Source: Anaerolineae bacterium (lineage in GTDB: Bacteria > Chloroflexota > Anaerolineae > Aggregatilineales > Phototrophicaceae). From it: DNA of 64,000 nucleotides. Below, in pieces: positions 26,282 to 35,354 of the stretch. The notes below the pieces were generated by a model. The model did not search any database. It was not told the DNA's origin and saw only the letters and a program-made list of their open reading frames with translations. The position numbers were made by a program, and so were the translations under genes. The first letter of the stretch is position 1. Every line of letters starts with the position of its first letter. Location: positions 62,001 through 126,000 of the forward strand of contig JABWBO010000004.1 in the NCBI GenBank assembly GCA_013360465.1. Reading direction: 5' to 3'.

Positions 26282-28102
26282 CTACTTGACCGGCTCGATG
26301 CGAACCTTGATCTTCACGCGCGTGTCGGATTTCGGCAGAGTCACCGTCAGCCCCGCCGCGTCGTACTGATCGTAGGGCTTGCCATCCACCTCGACCGAAG
26401 CGATTCGCAGCGACCCCGCCGGCAGCAGGTCCGGCGCGACGCGCAGCAGACCATCCGGGAAGCTTTCGACCATCGGCTTGAAGTAGAAGTCCATGCCAAC
26501 CTTGCTGATCAGCAGGTTCTGGTACACCGAGCCGAGATAGCAAAGCTCCATTGAGTGGTAGCCACTCATCGAATGGCTGCCCTTCAGACGTTCGTTGCCG
26601 AGCAGATAAGGGGTGCCGTTGGCGAGCGTATTGAAGTAGATGCCGCCGTCCCCCGTATCCGGGAAAAAGGCGTTGTAGTATGCTGCCGATTCACGCGCCA
26701 GCTTCTTGTATTCCTCGTCGCGATAAACGCCGTACATGATCAGATAAGCGAGGATCGCCTGTTCCTGCTGCCACCACGCCTTACGATCGTGGAAGACGTT
26801 GCGGTGAAACTTCTCACCGGGCGCGCGCAGACGCTCCATCACGTCATACCAGCCCCCGCGCTGCGTGTCCATGCCGACGGTCGGCATGATGGCGGCAATG
26901 CGCTTGGCAAAGTCGATGTATTCCGGCTTAGCCATGAGCGAGGTCATGCGCGTGATATTCCAAGCGATCTTCAGATTGTGCCCGACTACGCCGCCGTTCT
27001 TCTGCCAGGCATAGGTGTAGTCGTGCGACCAGTCCTCGTGGAACTTCTCTTGCACGAACGAGCTGTGTTCGTAGTCCTGGAAGTGCTGGGTGATCATGTC
27101 GAAGCAGTGTTCGAGCATGTCGGCATGTGCCTTCTCGCCCGACGCCAGGTAGAGGTTGATCAGAAACGCCGGCGCGTGATCGCCGACGGAATTCCAGTTC
27201 TTGCGCGCGCGGTTGGGTCCGAGCATCTCGGCGCGCGGGTCCAGCGTGATCGGGTCAATATGGGAAAAGTATCCGCCCAGCACCGGATCGTAGAAATACT
27301 TCTGGAACAGCTCGATGGTCTTGTCGGCATCGTAGCGAATGCGCGGGTCGCCGGTTGCCCGGTAGGTCTGGATGGGTCCCGCCAGCGCATAGATCTGCTC
27401 ATAGGCAGGAATCGAGTCGTAGTCGTCGCCAAACTCTGAGGTCAGGAGCTTCTGTTCCTGCGCCCCGCTCACCTGAATGCCGTGATACCAGTAGATTAGG
27501 TCTTCGTCCATATCGAAGAAGCGCATATGCTCGCGTAGGTACTCGGTCCCCAGCTCAGCCGCTTCGAGATACTGGTCCTTCCCGGTCATCATGAACGCCG
27601 AGGCGAACCCGTAAACCAGGCGGGAGATGGTATCCGTCTCCTGCAAAAAGTCGCCGCGTTTCGTGCCCGCCAGATGTAAGAAGGTGCGGTAGTTACGATA
27701 GTCAATTGGCTCGTTGGGCCAGTTGAACTGCCAATGCAGGTAAGAGTTGGCGATCTGATCAACCTGCTTGATCCACCAGTCTGGCTCTTCGTGGCGGTAC
27801 ACCGAAGGTCCATCGCCTGGGAAGACGAAATTCTTGATCTCGAACTTGTTGGTGTCTTCCGGATAGAAGATTCCATAGGCATAGACCAGCTGACCGGGGA
27901 CGAGAAGCTGCCCCAGACGCCCTGTGGCATCGGGCCAACCCTCACCCAGATTCTGCGAGAAGCGGGCATAGACATTGTCGGTCAGCTTACCGGTGTACTG
28001 CCGCCCGTCCGAAGTGGTTAGCTGCACCGTACGGTCAGTGCGGTTGAAGTGCGAAACATAGCCTGCAATCAGGTCGGAAAAAGTGAAATTCAGATCGTTC
28101 AC
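26282..28102 (-). CDS. AGE-family (N-acylglucosamine 2-epimerase-like) protein with N-terminal extension
   Basis: About 606 residues. Residues from about 115 to 510 resemble the (alpha/alpha)6 barrel of AGE/cellobiose 2-epimerase enzymes, with 'HNLKIAWNITRM' (catalytic His region) and 'RGGWYDVMERL', which isomerise or handle unsubstituted sugars. A roughly 95-residue N-terminal beta-type domain ('SDLIAGYVSHFNRTDRTV') and a C-terminal beta tail are extra relative to the roughly 400-residue family norm. It is cytoplasmic (no signal peptide). GTG 28102 is preferred because GGGGTGAG lies 7 bases upstream; GTG 28114 is the alternative. It precedes the STAS/GlgX genes on the same strand. Confidence 0.7.
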   Translation of the reverse strand: MNDLNFTFSDLIAGYVSHFNRTDRTVQLTTSDGRQYTGKLTDNVYARFSQNLGEGWPDATGRLGQLLVPGQLVYAYGIFYPEDTNKFEIKNFVFPGDGPSVYRHEEPDWWIKQVDQIANSYLHWQFNWPNEPIDYRNYRTFLHLAGTKRGDFLQETDTISRLVYGFASAFMMTGKDQYLEAAELGTEYLREHMRFFDMDEDLIYWYHGIQVSGAQEQKLLTSEFGDDYDSIPAYEQIYALAGPIQTYRATGDPRIRYDADKTIELFQKYFYDPVLGGYFSHIDPITLDPRAEMLGPNRARKNWNSVGDHAPAFLINLYLASGEKAHADMLEHCFDMITQHFQDYEHSSFVQEKFHEDWSHDYTYAWQKNGGVVGHNLKIAWNITRMTSLMAKPEYIDFAKRIAAIMPTVGMDTQRGGWYDVMERLRAPGEKFHRNVFHDRKAWWQQEQAILAYLIMYGVYRDEEYKKLARESAAYYNAFFPDTGDGGIYFNTLANGTPYLLGNERLKGSHSMSGYHSMELCYLGSVYQNLLISKVGMDFYFKPMVESFPDGLLRVAPDLLPAGSLRIASVEVDGKPYDQYDAAGLTVTLPKSDTRVKIKVRIEPVK

Positions 28103-28146
28103 GTTATCTCTCACCCCTTATCTACGATGCGCCTGTGTCAGCAAAT

Positions 28147-28569
28147 CTAGACCAGCGGCGGTGGATTCTCTTGATCCACGTAGCCCTGGCTGATTTCCAC
28201 GATGTTGCCTTCGGGATCAGCGACCCACACGGTCTTCCAGCCGGGGATGAACGCGCTGAAATCCAGCGGTCCCAGCGTCACCTGGGCGTCGGCTCCTATG
28301 CTGGCGAGGACGGCATCGATATCGTCCACCTTGAAGGCGAGATGGCGCGTCCCGACATAGACATAGCCGTCCTTTTCTGGCGCTGCCATAGGGCGATCAT
28401 CGCCCGTCTTGAAGATTTCGAGATAGACGCCCGGTCCCTTCAGGAAGACCAGCTGATTGTCTTCGCCCAGGGGGATGACGCGCCCACGAGTGAAACCGAA
28501 ATGCTTGGTGTAAAACTTCTCGATGGCAATCGGGTCTTTGCAGTTCAGCCCGATATGATTGAATTCCAT
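28147..28569 (-). CDS. VOC-family (glyoxalase/dioxygenase-like) protein
   Basis: A 140-residue single VOC protein with two beta-alpha-beta-beta-beta repeats. It starts 'EFNHIGLNCKDPIAIEKFYTKHFGF' cut after the metal-ligand His, and ends with 'VWVADPEGNIVEISQGY', including the Glu ligand. The middle 'GTRHLAFKVDDIDAV' supplies the second His. VOC enzymes use a divalent metal to rearrange, cleave or oxygenate small molecules. ATG 28569 overlaps by one base the stop of the DJ-1 gene (TGATG), so the two are coupled. The longer frame upstream is read-through of that gene's other frame and was not used. Confidence 0.85.
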   Translation of the reverse strand: MEFNHIGLNCKDPIAIEKFYTKHFGFTRGRVIPLGEDNQLVFLKGPGVYLEIFKTGDDRPMAAPEKDGYVYVGTRHLAFKVDDIDAVLASIGADAQVTLGPLDFSAFIPGWKTVWVADPEGNIVEISQGYVDQENPPPLV

Positions 28570-29150
28570 CAGCTTCCCTCTTCTTTCTCCAGCATGAGAT
28601 CGATGATCTTGCGCGCGAACAGATGGCAGTGTCCGCCCGTACGTCCCGTCACCAGATCGCCATCGACGACCACATCCTGATCGACGTAGTTCGCACCCAT
28701 GTTGCGAATATCGCCCAGCAGGTTGATGTGCCCGACAACGCTGCGCCCGCGCACCAGATGCGGAACAGGTGAAATCAGCCACATGCCGTGACAGATGATC
28801 CCCTTGATGATGGACGGTTCGGCAAAGGCGCGCTCGATGAACTGCACCGCAGGCGACAGCTTATTGATGTCTTCAGTATAGCGCAGACGATCCGAAACGA
28901 TGGCAGAAGGCACAATTATCGCGCTGTAGCTGCGCAGTTCATCATCCGACATGCCTTCCAGTGATTTGTGACACTCGAACGGCGCCTGGTACTCATGTCC
29001 TTTGAAGGTCAGGTAGGGCTGCCCCCACAGGCGACTCAGGAAGTGCAGCTCGATACCCTCTTCCGGGAAACGGTGTTCGTAGTAGAAGATTTCCTTCTCG
29101 TAGTAGTCGCTCTCGATGAGAATCCCGACTTTCTTGCCCTGTAATTTCAT
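28569..29150 (-). CDS. DJ-1/PfpI family protein
   Basis: A 193-residue protein of the class I glutamine-amidotransferase-like fold. Cys120 in 'GIICHGMWLIS' is the nucleophile-elbow residue, with His121 next to it and an N-terminal Glu13 in 'ILIESDYYEKE'. Family members include deglycases, glyoxalases, isonitrile hydratases and proteases; assignment to one is not possible. It begins after a GGGGGG ribosome site, downstream of the hairpin at 29184-29211, and is coupled to the VOC gene. Confidence 0.85.
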   Translation of the reverse strand: MKLQGKKVGILIESDYYEKEIFYYEHRFPEEGIELHFLSRLWGQPYLTFKGHEYQAPFECHKSLEGMSDDELRSYSAIIVPSAIVSDRLRYTEDINKLSPAVQFIERAFAEPSIIKGIICHGMWLISPVPHLVRGRSVVGHINLLGDIRNMGANYVDQDVVVDGDLVTGRTGGHCHLFARKIIDLMLEKEEGS

Positions 29151-29183
29151 CTGTACCCCCCGGTCCCAGGTCTGAAGAATGGC

Positions 29184-29211
29184 ATAGGGACGAGATTCCT
29201 CCCGTCCCTAT
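29184..29211. other. Intercistronic hairpin
   Basis: Arms 29184-29192 and 29203-29211 pair perfectly over 9 bp with a 10-base loop, between the GMC oxidoreductase and the DJ-1 gene. There is no T-tract, so it could be an RNA processing or stability element or a weak terminator. Confidence 0.45.
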
Positions 29212-29241
29212 TGAATGTGTGGATTGCGCAGTCGATGCAGT

Positions 29242-30780
29242 CTACAGACCGTGCTTCTGCTTGATCAGATCAGAAACTCTCTCGCCCACCATCATGATGG
29301 CGGCGTGGCAGTTGCCCGAAGGAACCATCGGGAAGACGCTGGCGTCAGCGACGCGCACGTTGGTCGTCCCATAGACCGTGCAGGTCGGATCGACCACCGC
29401 CATTTCGTCCGACCCCATCTTGCACGAGCCGGATTGGTGATGATACGAGTCCGCGCGGCTGCGGACGAAAGCGCGGATCTCCTCGTCGGTCTTGACCTGC
29501 GGTCCAGGAAGCAGTTCTTCGGTCACATGGTGCGTGAACGTCTTGGAGTTGAAAATGTCGCGCGCCAGCTTGAATGCCCACACCAGACGATCTTCATCCG
29601 ACTTCGCGCCCAGGTAGTTCGGGTTGATCGCCGGTTTGCGCGCGGGATCGGCGCTTTGCAGCTTGATCGTGCCGCGCGACAGCGGACGCACGACGCCCGG
29701 CAGGATGCTGACGGCGTTAGGGTTCTTCTGCCCGATGATGATGTCGAACGGCGCGGCGATGAACGCCATCTGAATGTCCGGTCCCACCCAGCCCGGGTCG
29801 GATTTGCAGAACATCGCGCTTTCCGACATCTGGAGGTTCGGCGCAGCAACCGGATCGCGCGTGCCATAGATGACGCCAGTCAGCACGTGATTATGGAAGT
29901 TCTCACCCACGCCGGGCAGATCGATCACCACCGGCTTATCCCAGGCGCGCAGGTGGCTCGCCGGTCCAATGCCGGAGTTGAGCAGGATATGGGGCGACTC
30001 GATGGCGCCGCCGCAGATCACCACTTCCTGCCTCACCTGAACTTCGTGCAGCTTCCCATCCTGGATATATTCGACTGCCACACACTCACCATCATCCATG
30101 ATCAGACGGGTGACCTGAGCATTTGTCCTCATCGTCCAGTTAGGGCGCTGTCCGATGAAGGGTTCAATGTACGACTCATTGGCGGCGTGACGGCGGCCGT
30201 CGCGGATATTCAGATGATGCCACCCGGCACCGATCATGTTGGGACCGTTGAAGTCGTCGGTATGCGGATGTCCCAGTTCTATGCAGGAGTCGATGAAAAT
30301 CTCAGAAAGCGGATTCGGATTATGATTCTTGGCGTTGATGACGCTCATCATGCCGCCATGCCCTGCCCAGGAGCTGGTGTGATCTTCCTGGTCTTCGACC
30401 ATCTGGAAGTATTTCAGCACATCCTGATACGCCCATCCGGGGCAACCGTTATACGCCCAGTTGTCGAAGTCCGATTCATGTCCCCGAATGTGCATCAGGA
30501 TATACATGTTGGAAGTGCCGCCGACCATCCTGCCGCGAGGCTCGTAGACCCGGCGACCATCGAGCGCGCGCTGTGGTTCGCTGTAATAATCCCAGTCCAC
30601 CGGGGTATGCCACAACGTGGGCCACGCCGCCGGGATGCGCACGTTTTCCGGGATGTCTCCGGTTCCCGCTTCCAGCAGCAGCACGTGAGCGTTCGGGTTT
30701 TCGCTCAGCCGATTGGCGACGACTGCGCCGCCGGCGCCAGCGCCAATGACCACAAAGTCGAAGTGTGTACGTTCAGTCAT
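29242..30780 (-). CDS. GMC-family FAD-dependent oxidoreductase
   Basis: A 512-residue flavoenzyme. The dinucleotide fold is 'FVVIGAGAGGAVVANRL', the first GMC signature is around 'GRMVGGTSNMYILMHIRG', and the second is 'GGAIESPHILLNSGIG'. The C-terminal catalytic His-Asn region includes 'HHQSGSCKMG' and 'PSGNCHAAIMMVGERVSDLI'. GMC enzymes oxidise alcohols (choline, glucose, aryl alcohols) to aldehydes; length fits the choline dehydrogenase/alcohol oxidase branch. No signal peptide. ATG 30780 is chosen; the frame upstream overlaps the previous gene and lacks conserved sequence. It is part of the SnoaL-rich run. Confidence 0.9.
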   Translation of the reverse strand: MTERTHFDFVVIGAGAGGAVVANRLSENPNAHVLLLEAGTGDIPENVRIPAAWPTLWHTPVDWDYYSEPQRALDGRRVYEPRGRMVGGTSNMYILMHIRGHESDFDNWAYNGCPGWAYQDVLKYFQMVEDQEDHTSSWAGHGGMMSVINAKNHNPNPLSEIFIDSCIELGHPHTDDFNGPNMIGAGWHHLNIRDGRRHAANESYIEPFIGQRPNWTMRTNAQVTRLIMDDGECVAVEYIQDGKLHEVQVRQEVVICGGAIESPHILLNSGIGPASHLRAWDKPVVIDLPGVGENFHNHVLTGVIYGTRDPVAAPNLQMSESAMFCKSDPGWVGPDIQMAFIAAPFDIIIGQKNPNAVSILPGVVRPLSRGTIKLQSADPARKPAINPNYLGAKSDEDRLVWAFKLARDIFNSKTFTHHVTEELLPGPQVKTDEEIRAFVRSRADSYHHQSGSCKMGSDEMAVVDPTCTVYGTTNVRVADASVFPMVPSGNCHAAIMMVGERVSDLIKQKHGL

Positions 30781-30790
30781 GTTGTCGGGT

Positions 30791-31183
30791 CTACCCTTCG
30801 GATAACTGGCGAAGAAAGGGCGCAAATGGCTTCGAGTCATGGAAATTTGCCATGTAGGTGATCTTCCCGTCCTTGAACTCGAAGAAGTTCATCGCCTCGG
30901 CTTCAATTGGCTCATCCGGGTACTTCATGGCACGGGCAGAAATGTGCGACACGACAGCGCCGCGGCTGCCATCGACCAGGATGCTTTTCGGGCTGTTCTT
31001 GAATACCTTATATGCCTGCGGAAAGCCGCGCATGATGTTGCGCAGCGTCTCCATCCCCGTGAGACGCCCCGCGAGCTGCTCATCCATGACATAGTCTTCA
31101 TGGAACAGGTCGCACCACGCATCCCAATTGCCCTCGGTGGCATACTCATAATACTTCTGGATGATCTCGTGTGGTGTCATCAT
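30791..31183 (-). CDS. SnoaL/NTF2-like protein
   Basis: About 130 residues forming one NTF2-like cone domain: 'IIQKYYEYATEGNWDAWCDLFHEDYVMDEQ' broken by a turn, then 'MNFFEFKDGKITYMANFHDS'. SnoaL-like proteins may be ester cyclases, hydrolases, dehydratases or simple binders. Start 31183 has AAGGGAAAC upstream; a second ATG follows immediately. It lies 10 bases upstream of the GMC oxidoreductase start. It lacks the 'LLQQxGxxP' tail common to its relatives in this locus. Confidence 0.8.
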   Translation of the reverse strand: MMTPHEIIQKYYEYATEGNWDAWCDLFHEDYVMDEQLAGRLTGMETLRNIMRGFPQAYKVFKNSPKSILVDGSRGAVVSHISARAMKYPDEPIEAEAMNFFEFKDGKITYMANFHDSKPFAPFLRQLSEG

Positions 31184-31224
31184 GAATCTGTTTCCCTTCT
31201 GTAAGCCAGTACTCACGCCGCGCA

Positions 31225-31244
31225 CCCGGCGCGAACACGCCGGG
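31225..31244. other. Intercistronic hairpin
   Basis: CCCGGCG (31225-31231) pairs with CGCCGGG (31238-31244) around a 6-base loop, in the 99-base gap between the NmrA-SnoaL fusion and the next SnoaL gene. The stem is short; the role is unknown. Confidence 0.35.
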
Positions 31245-31282
31245 CTGCACGGTCTATCAACAGATTGCGAACAAACCGATGA

Positions 31283-33142
31283 TCACTTGTTCACGGGCCA
31301 GTAGCCCATCTGCTCCAGGATGTAGAGACTGTCGGAATTGAACCAGCGAGCGACAATCTTGCCCTCCTTAATGCGGAAAATCGACAGTCCGTTCCACTTC
31401 AGTTCCTTGCCGGTCGGCGCACGCCCCAACCAGTCCGCAGAGTGTACCAGAGTCATCACGCCGCGCACACCGACCAGATCGCCCTCGGCGACCATATCCA
31501 TCACCTGGACCGCCTTGACCGGGAACATCTTCGACATGTAGGCGATGCCGCCTTCCAGCATAGCGCGCCCATGCGCGCTGCCGAACAGCGCCTCGCCGTG
31601 ATCCTCGAAATTCTCGTCCATGATGTCCTTCAGCTTCTCGACATGTCCTTCGGTGAACACATGCTCGTAGAAGAAGCGGACAACCGCCTTGTTGCCTTCC
31701 AGTTCCGAGTCGGAGACCTGCGGACCGACGGGCGAAGATGCCGGTAGGTCCGTCTGCGGAACGGCGGTGGGCTGAGCATCTGCCGCCGCCGCGGGAGCGC
31801 CGCCGCCCATGGGCGGGAGCAGTCCCATGCCGCGCATCATGCCCATCTCATCGCTGTTGAACCAGCGCTCCACGATCTTGCCGTTCTCAAAGCGGTTGAT
31901 CGCCATGCCGGTCCACTCGATAGTCTGCCCGTTCGGCGGCACGCCATAGACTTCCTGGGTTACCGTGCCGCGCCAGGTTAGGCGAGCGGCGACCTTGTCC
32001 CCTTCGGCGACCAGGTCATTGACGCTGACGTACAGGTCCGGGAAGACCCACTTCGCCCACTGGATGCCGCGCGCCACCGCCGTAAGATGATCCTTGTCGC
32101 TGGGGTCCAACCCCATCGTCTCGCCGTGCGCTGTGAAGTGCGGGTCCATGATCTCGTACAGCACGTCAAAATTGTTACGGTTCAGTTCGTCGTAGAGGCG
32201 AATGATCTTTGCTTTCAGTTCTTCGGTGTTCACCTGCGGCGCTCCTGTTGCGAATGCACTCAGTTCAAATTGTGGTGGATTTTTGATGAAACCGCCGAAA
32301 TCGCTGAAAAACTGCTCAGCGCTGATCGGCTGGCGTCCGGTGATCTTGTAGAAGTCATAGGTGACTTCGCTGTAGCGTCCGGTGCTGTAGGCTTCGTCCA
32401 TGCCGACGACGAAATCGACGAACCAGGGCTGCATTCCCATCTGCATCATGCCGGCTTTGGTTTGTTCCGGCGGCACGTAGGAATAGGTGACGTTCTTGCC
32501 CATCACCTTGCCGATCTTCTCGGCAACCTGAACATTCGTCAGCGCTTCAGGTCCCGTCAGCCGATACACTTTGCCCTCATGTCCCGGCTCGGTCAGACAG
32601 CGCACGGCGACGGTGGCGATGTCCCGAATGTCGATAGCCGGTAGCGCCACGTTCGCTGCCAGCGAGGCATAGAATCCGCCGGTCGAGTTGATCGGGTACA
32701 CCAACTGAAACCAGTACTGATAGAAGACATGGGGGCGAAGATGCGTCCAGGCGATACCGGATTGTTCAAGTTCGATCTCGCTTTGCGCATGCCAGCGCAT
32801 CAGTTGGGTCGGCGCGTCAGGGGCTGCACCGACGACTGACAGCTTGACAATGTGCTTGACGCCGGCAGCCTTGGCGGCGTTGATGAAGTTGCCCTGTTGA
32901 TCCACCTGCCGGAAGTCGCTGGGCGTGAGGAGGAACGCGCGATCCACCCCCTCTAGCGCTGCGGCAAGCGTTTGCGATTTGGATACGTCGCCTTCGACGA
33001 TCCTGAGGTTCGGGATCGATCCCAGCATCGCCTGCGCTTTTGCCGCGTTGCGCACCATGACGCCAAACGGCTTACCGGTCTGCGCCAGCTGAGTCACCAG
33101 TTCGCGACCGATATTCCCTGTAGCGCCTGTCACAAGAATCAT
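31283..33142 (-). CDS. NmrA-like NAD(P)-binding protein fused to two SnoaL-like domains
   Basis: A 619-residue fusion. Residues 1 to about 285 are an atypical short-chain dehydrogenase of the NmrA/SDR_a5 type ('ILVTGATGNIGRELVTQL', 'VEGDVSKSQTLAAAL', 'VKLSVVGAAPDAP') that may bind NAD(P) or act as a quinone-type reductase. Residues about 303-445 and 482-619 are SnoaL-like domains, each with 'FPxxxV', 'GDxV' and a C-terminal 'RFxNGKIVERWFNSD'-like strand. An Ala/Pro-rich linker (about 446-480) separates them. No signal peptide. The fusion suggests that the NTF2-like domains act on the same intermediate as the redox domain. Confidence 0.85.
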   Translation of the reverse strand: MILVTGATGNIGRELVTQLAQTGKPFGVMVRNAAKAQAMLGSIPNLRIVEGDVSKSQTLAAALEGVDRAFLLTPSDFRQVDQQGNFINAAKAAGVKHIVKLSVVGAAPDAPTQLMRWHAQSEIELEQSGIAWTHLRPHVFYQYWFQLVYPINSTGGFYASLAANVALPAIDIRDIATVAVRCLTEPGHEGKVYRLTGPEALTNVQVAEKIGKVMGKNVTYSYVPPEQTKAGMMQMGMQPWFVDFVVGMDEAYSTGRYSEVTYDFYKITGRQPISAEQFFSDFGGFIKNPPQFELSAFATGAPQVNTEELKAKIIRLYDELNRNNFDVLYEIMDPHFTAHGETMGLDPSDKDHLTAVARGIQWAKWVFPDLYVSVNDLVAEGDKVAARLTWRGTVTQEVYGVPPNGQTIEWTGMAINRFENGKIVERWFNSDEMGMMRGMGLLPPMGGGAPAAAADAQPTAVPQTDLPASSPVGPQVSDSELEGNKAVVRFFYEHVFTEGHVEKLKDIMDENFEDHGEALFGSAHGRAMLEGGIAYMSKMFPVKAVQVMDMVAEGDLVGVRGVMTLVHSADWLGRAPTGKELKWNGLSIFRIKEGKIVARWFNSDSLYILEQMGYWPVNK

Positions 33143-33262
33143 ATCTGTTGCCCCTTCAAGTCCGCCGAACCTGACGATTCACGAATTCTGCGAGTCGAGG
33201 TCTGCCCACCTTGCGGACCGATCATGCGGGTCCTCGTCCTGAAGCCCCCCGCCGCGCCCGCC

Positions 33263-35026
33263 CTAGCCAAAACGCGGAATGATGCCAACCTGCTGAAGCA
33301 GCGTGAAGCGGTCGGTGTTGGTCCACATCTCGGTGATCTTGCCATCTTCAATGCGAAAGGTCAGCGCACCGCTCCAGTGGTACATCTGTCCTGTGCCAGG
33401 CACGCCCATATAGTTCCCGGCATGGGTCCCGCTGTAACGCACCCGCACCGACACCTTATCCTGATACGCCGCCACCGTTTCGATTTCCAGGTGCAGGTCA
33501 TGGAAGGCGCTGCGCAGCACTCCCAGGTCGTCGTTCAAGGCGCGCACGCCTCTTACGGAGTTTTCAGCGCTCTCGAAAGTGGTTCGCACGTCGTGCGCCA
33601 TGAACCGCGCGTAAGCGTGCGGGTTGCCATGATTGATCTCTTCGATCAGGCTGCGCACCAGCTTCTTGTGTTCCGCCGCATCGTAGACCACCGGCGGAGT
33701 CGGCACGATGCCCATCTGTTGAAGGATGCCGACCTGATCCAACTCGCTCGTGCCATCGACAAATTTGCCGTTGGCATAGCGCAGCACGCGCGTACCCGCC
33801 CATTTGATGTGCTTGCCGGTCGCCGGCATCCCGAAAAACGCGCCCATATGCGTGCCTTCACCGCGTACCATCATGAACACGATGTCGCCATCGATGATCA
33901 GGTCCCGCAGGCTGAATTTCACGTCCGGGAAAGACTCGTGCAGCATCACATGCGCCTGGCGCACCGCTGCGTAGTCGTTGCCCATCGTCGCCCCGCTAGG
34001 GACCACCTGATGGTCAATGAAGCTGTCGGCGAAGACGCTCATCACGCGGTCGATGTTGCCTTCGTTCATGCCCTCAATGTAGTCTTCGGCGAGCCGCCGC
34101 ACATCCCGTTCCACCGCTGCCTGCTGCTGATCCAGGTTCTCGCCGAACAAGCCCAAGCCAAGCTGCGCACTCAACTGGACGAAGTCCATGCCGCCCCAAT
34201 GCTCCAGAAAGTGTTCACCGGGCACGCGCTCGATCTCGATGCACTGCACCTTGAAACGTTTGCCAGACGCCGGAATCCCGAAGAACGGCGCGCCGGTATG
34301 TTCGCCGGTGATCTCAAACACCACCGTCACCAGATCGCCATCGGCGATGACGTGCTGAATGTCGTAGTCCGTCCAAGGGAACGAGGCGTAATTCATGTTA
34401 AGAAACATACGCGCGCCTTCCACGCCGGAAGGCAGCCCGGGAGGCGCGCTGTGGTCCAGCACGTTGTCACCCAGAAAGAAGGGCATCCGGTCGATATTAC
34501 GCGGGATGACCATCTCGTTAAAATACTGGCGGATTCGCGTCCGCTTCTGGTCTGGGGTCGTCGTGTTCGGGAAAGCCCCAGCGCGAGTCCCCATCGCCGG
34601 CTCAGATCCGCCCGGCGTCTGGAGGGCGCGCATCAGGGTCATGATGTCGAACCAGCGGTGACGTTCGACGAATTTCCCATCTTTCACCCGAAACACTTCG
34701 ACGACATACGTCTTGAATGGGTTACCGGCGGCAGGAGCGTTCAGGTAAGCGCTGCCGGTATGGGTCCCCTGGTAAATGCCGTGCAGCACAACCCATTCGC
34801 CTTCAGCGCTGATCGCCTCAAGCTCCAGAAGGAAATCAGGAAACGCGCTCAGAAATGACCCGTATTGCGCGCGCAGATCTTGCGTGCCGGGCGTAACCGA
34901 GGGTCCCTGTGTATGATCGATCAGGGTCTGGTCAAAGAGCGCAATCGCCCCGTCCAGGTTGTGCTGATTGATCTGCTGCTGAAATTGAGCGGCAAGCGCC
35001 TTCATTGCTGCGATTGTCGTCGTCAT
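33263..35026 (-). CDS. Four tandem SnoaL-like domains in one protein
   Basis: A 587-residue protein built of four NTF2/SnoaL-like units at about residues 5-140, 155-300, 305-440 and 443-587. Each has the helical start, an aspartate/His-containing 'xDH' turn ('LIDHTQ', 'VLDHSAP', 'FIDHQV', and 'RTTFES', where the motif is lost), a 'FPDxxxxxxxxxxxGDxV' strand pair and a 'GTHTGxxxGxPAxGK' loop. The third and fourth end in 'ILQQMGIVP' and 'LLQQVGIIPRFG'. Single-domain SnoaL enzymes normally form dimers or tetramers, so this may be a covalent tetramer with specialised subunits. It starts with AGGAAGGA upstream of ATG 35026. Confidence 0.85.
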   Translation of the reverse strand: MTTTIAAMKALAAQFQQQINQHNLDGAIALFDQTLIDHTQGPSVTPGTQDLRAQYGSFLSAFPDFLLELEAISAEGEWVVLHGIYQGTHTGSAYLNAPAAGNPFKTYVVEVFRVKDGKFVERHRWFDIMTLMRALQTPGGSEPAMGTRAGAFPNTTTPDQKRTRIRQYFNEMVIPRNIDRMPFFLGDNVLDHSAPPGLPSGVEGARMFLNMNYASFPWTDYDIQHVIADGDLVTVVFEITGEHTGAPFFGIPASGKRFKVQCIEIERVPGEHFLEHWGGMDFVQLSAQLGLGLFGENLDQQQAAVERDVRRLAEDYIEGMNEGNIDRVMSVFADSFIDHQVVPSGATMGNDYAAVRQAHVMLHESFPDVKFSLRDLIIDGDIVFMMVRGEGTHMGAFFGMPATGKHIKWAGTRVLRYANGKFVDGTSELDQVGILQQMGIVPTPPVVYDAAEHKKLVRSLIEEINHGNPHAYARFMAHDVRTTFESAENSVRGVRALNDDLGVLRSAFHDLHLEIETVAAYQDKVSVRVRYSGTHAGNYMGVPGTGQMYHWSGALTFRIEDGKITEMWTNTDRFTLLQQVGIIPRFG

Positions 35027-35078
35027 GATCCTTCCTGAAGATACATGCGCCCTTCAACAGCGGGCACATCCATAGGGT

Positions 35079-35354
35079 TCAACCAAAGCGAGGAATGATC
35101 CCTACCTGCGTCAGTAGCGTGAAGCGATCCATATTGGTCCAGCGCTCTACAATCCGTCCGTCCTCAACACGGTCGATGACCATCCCGCTCCAGCAGTAGA
35201 CCTGCCCTGAACCCAGCACGCCCATGTACTCACCGCTGTGCGTGCTGGTGAAAAGCAGGCGCGTGGCGACCCGGTCGCCGGTCGCGATCATGCTCTGCGC
35301 AACGATGCTCAAATCATGGAATGCCCCTCGCAGCATCGCATCGTCCAGCTTCAT
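35079..35354 (-). pseudogene. N-terminally truncated SnoaL-like gene, probable remnant
   Basis: The 91 residues match only the second half of a SnoaL unit ('GAFHDLSIVAQSMIATGDRVATRL', interrupted, then 'STHSGEYMGVLGSGQVYCWSG' and 'LLTQVGIIPRFG'). The C-terminal part is nearly the same as the fourth domain of the neighbouring four-domain protein. A stop codon lies directly before the first ATG. A second frame from ATG at 35460 runs into this region one base out of register, without recognisable SnoaL N-terminal motifs. The simplest reading is a decayed or frameshifted copy; a functional small half-domain protein is less likely. Confidence 0.6.
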
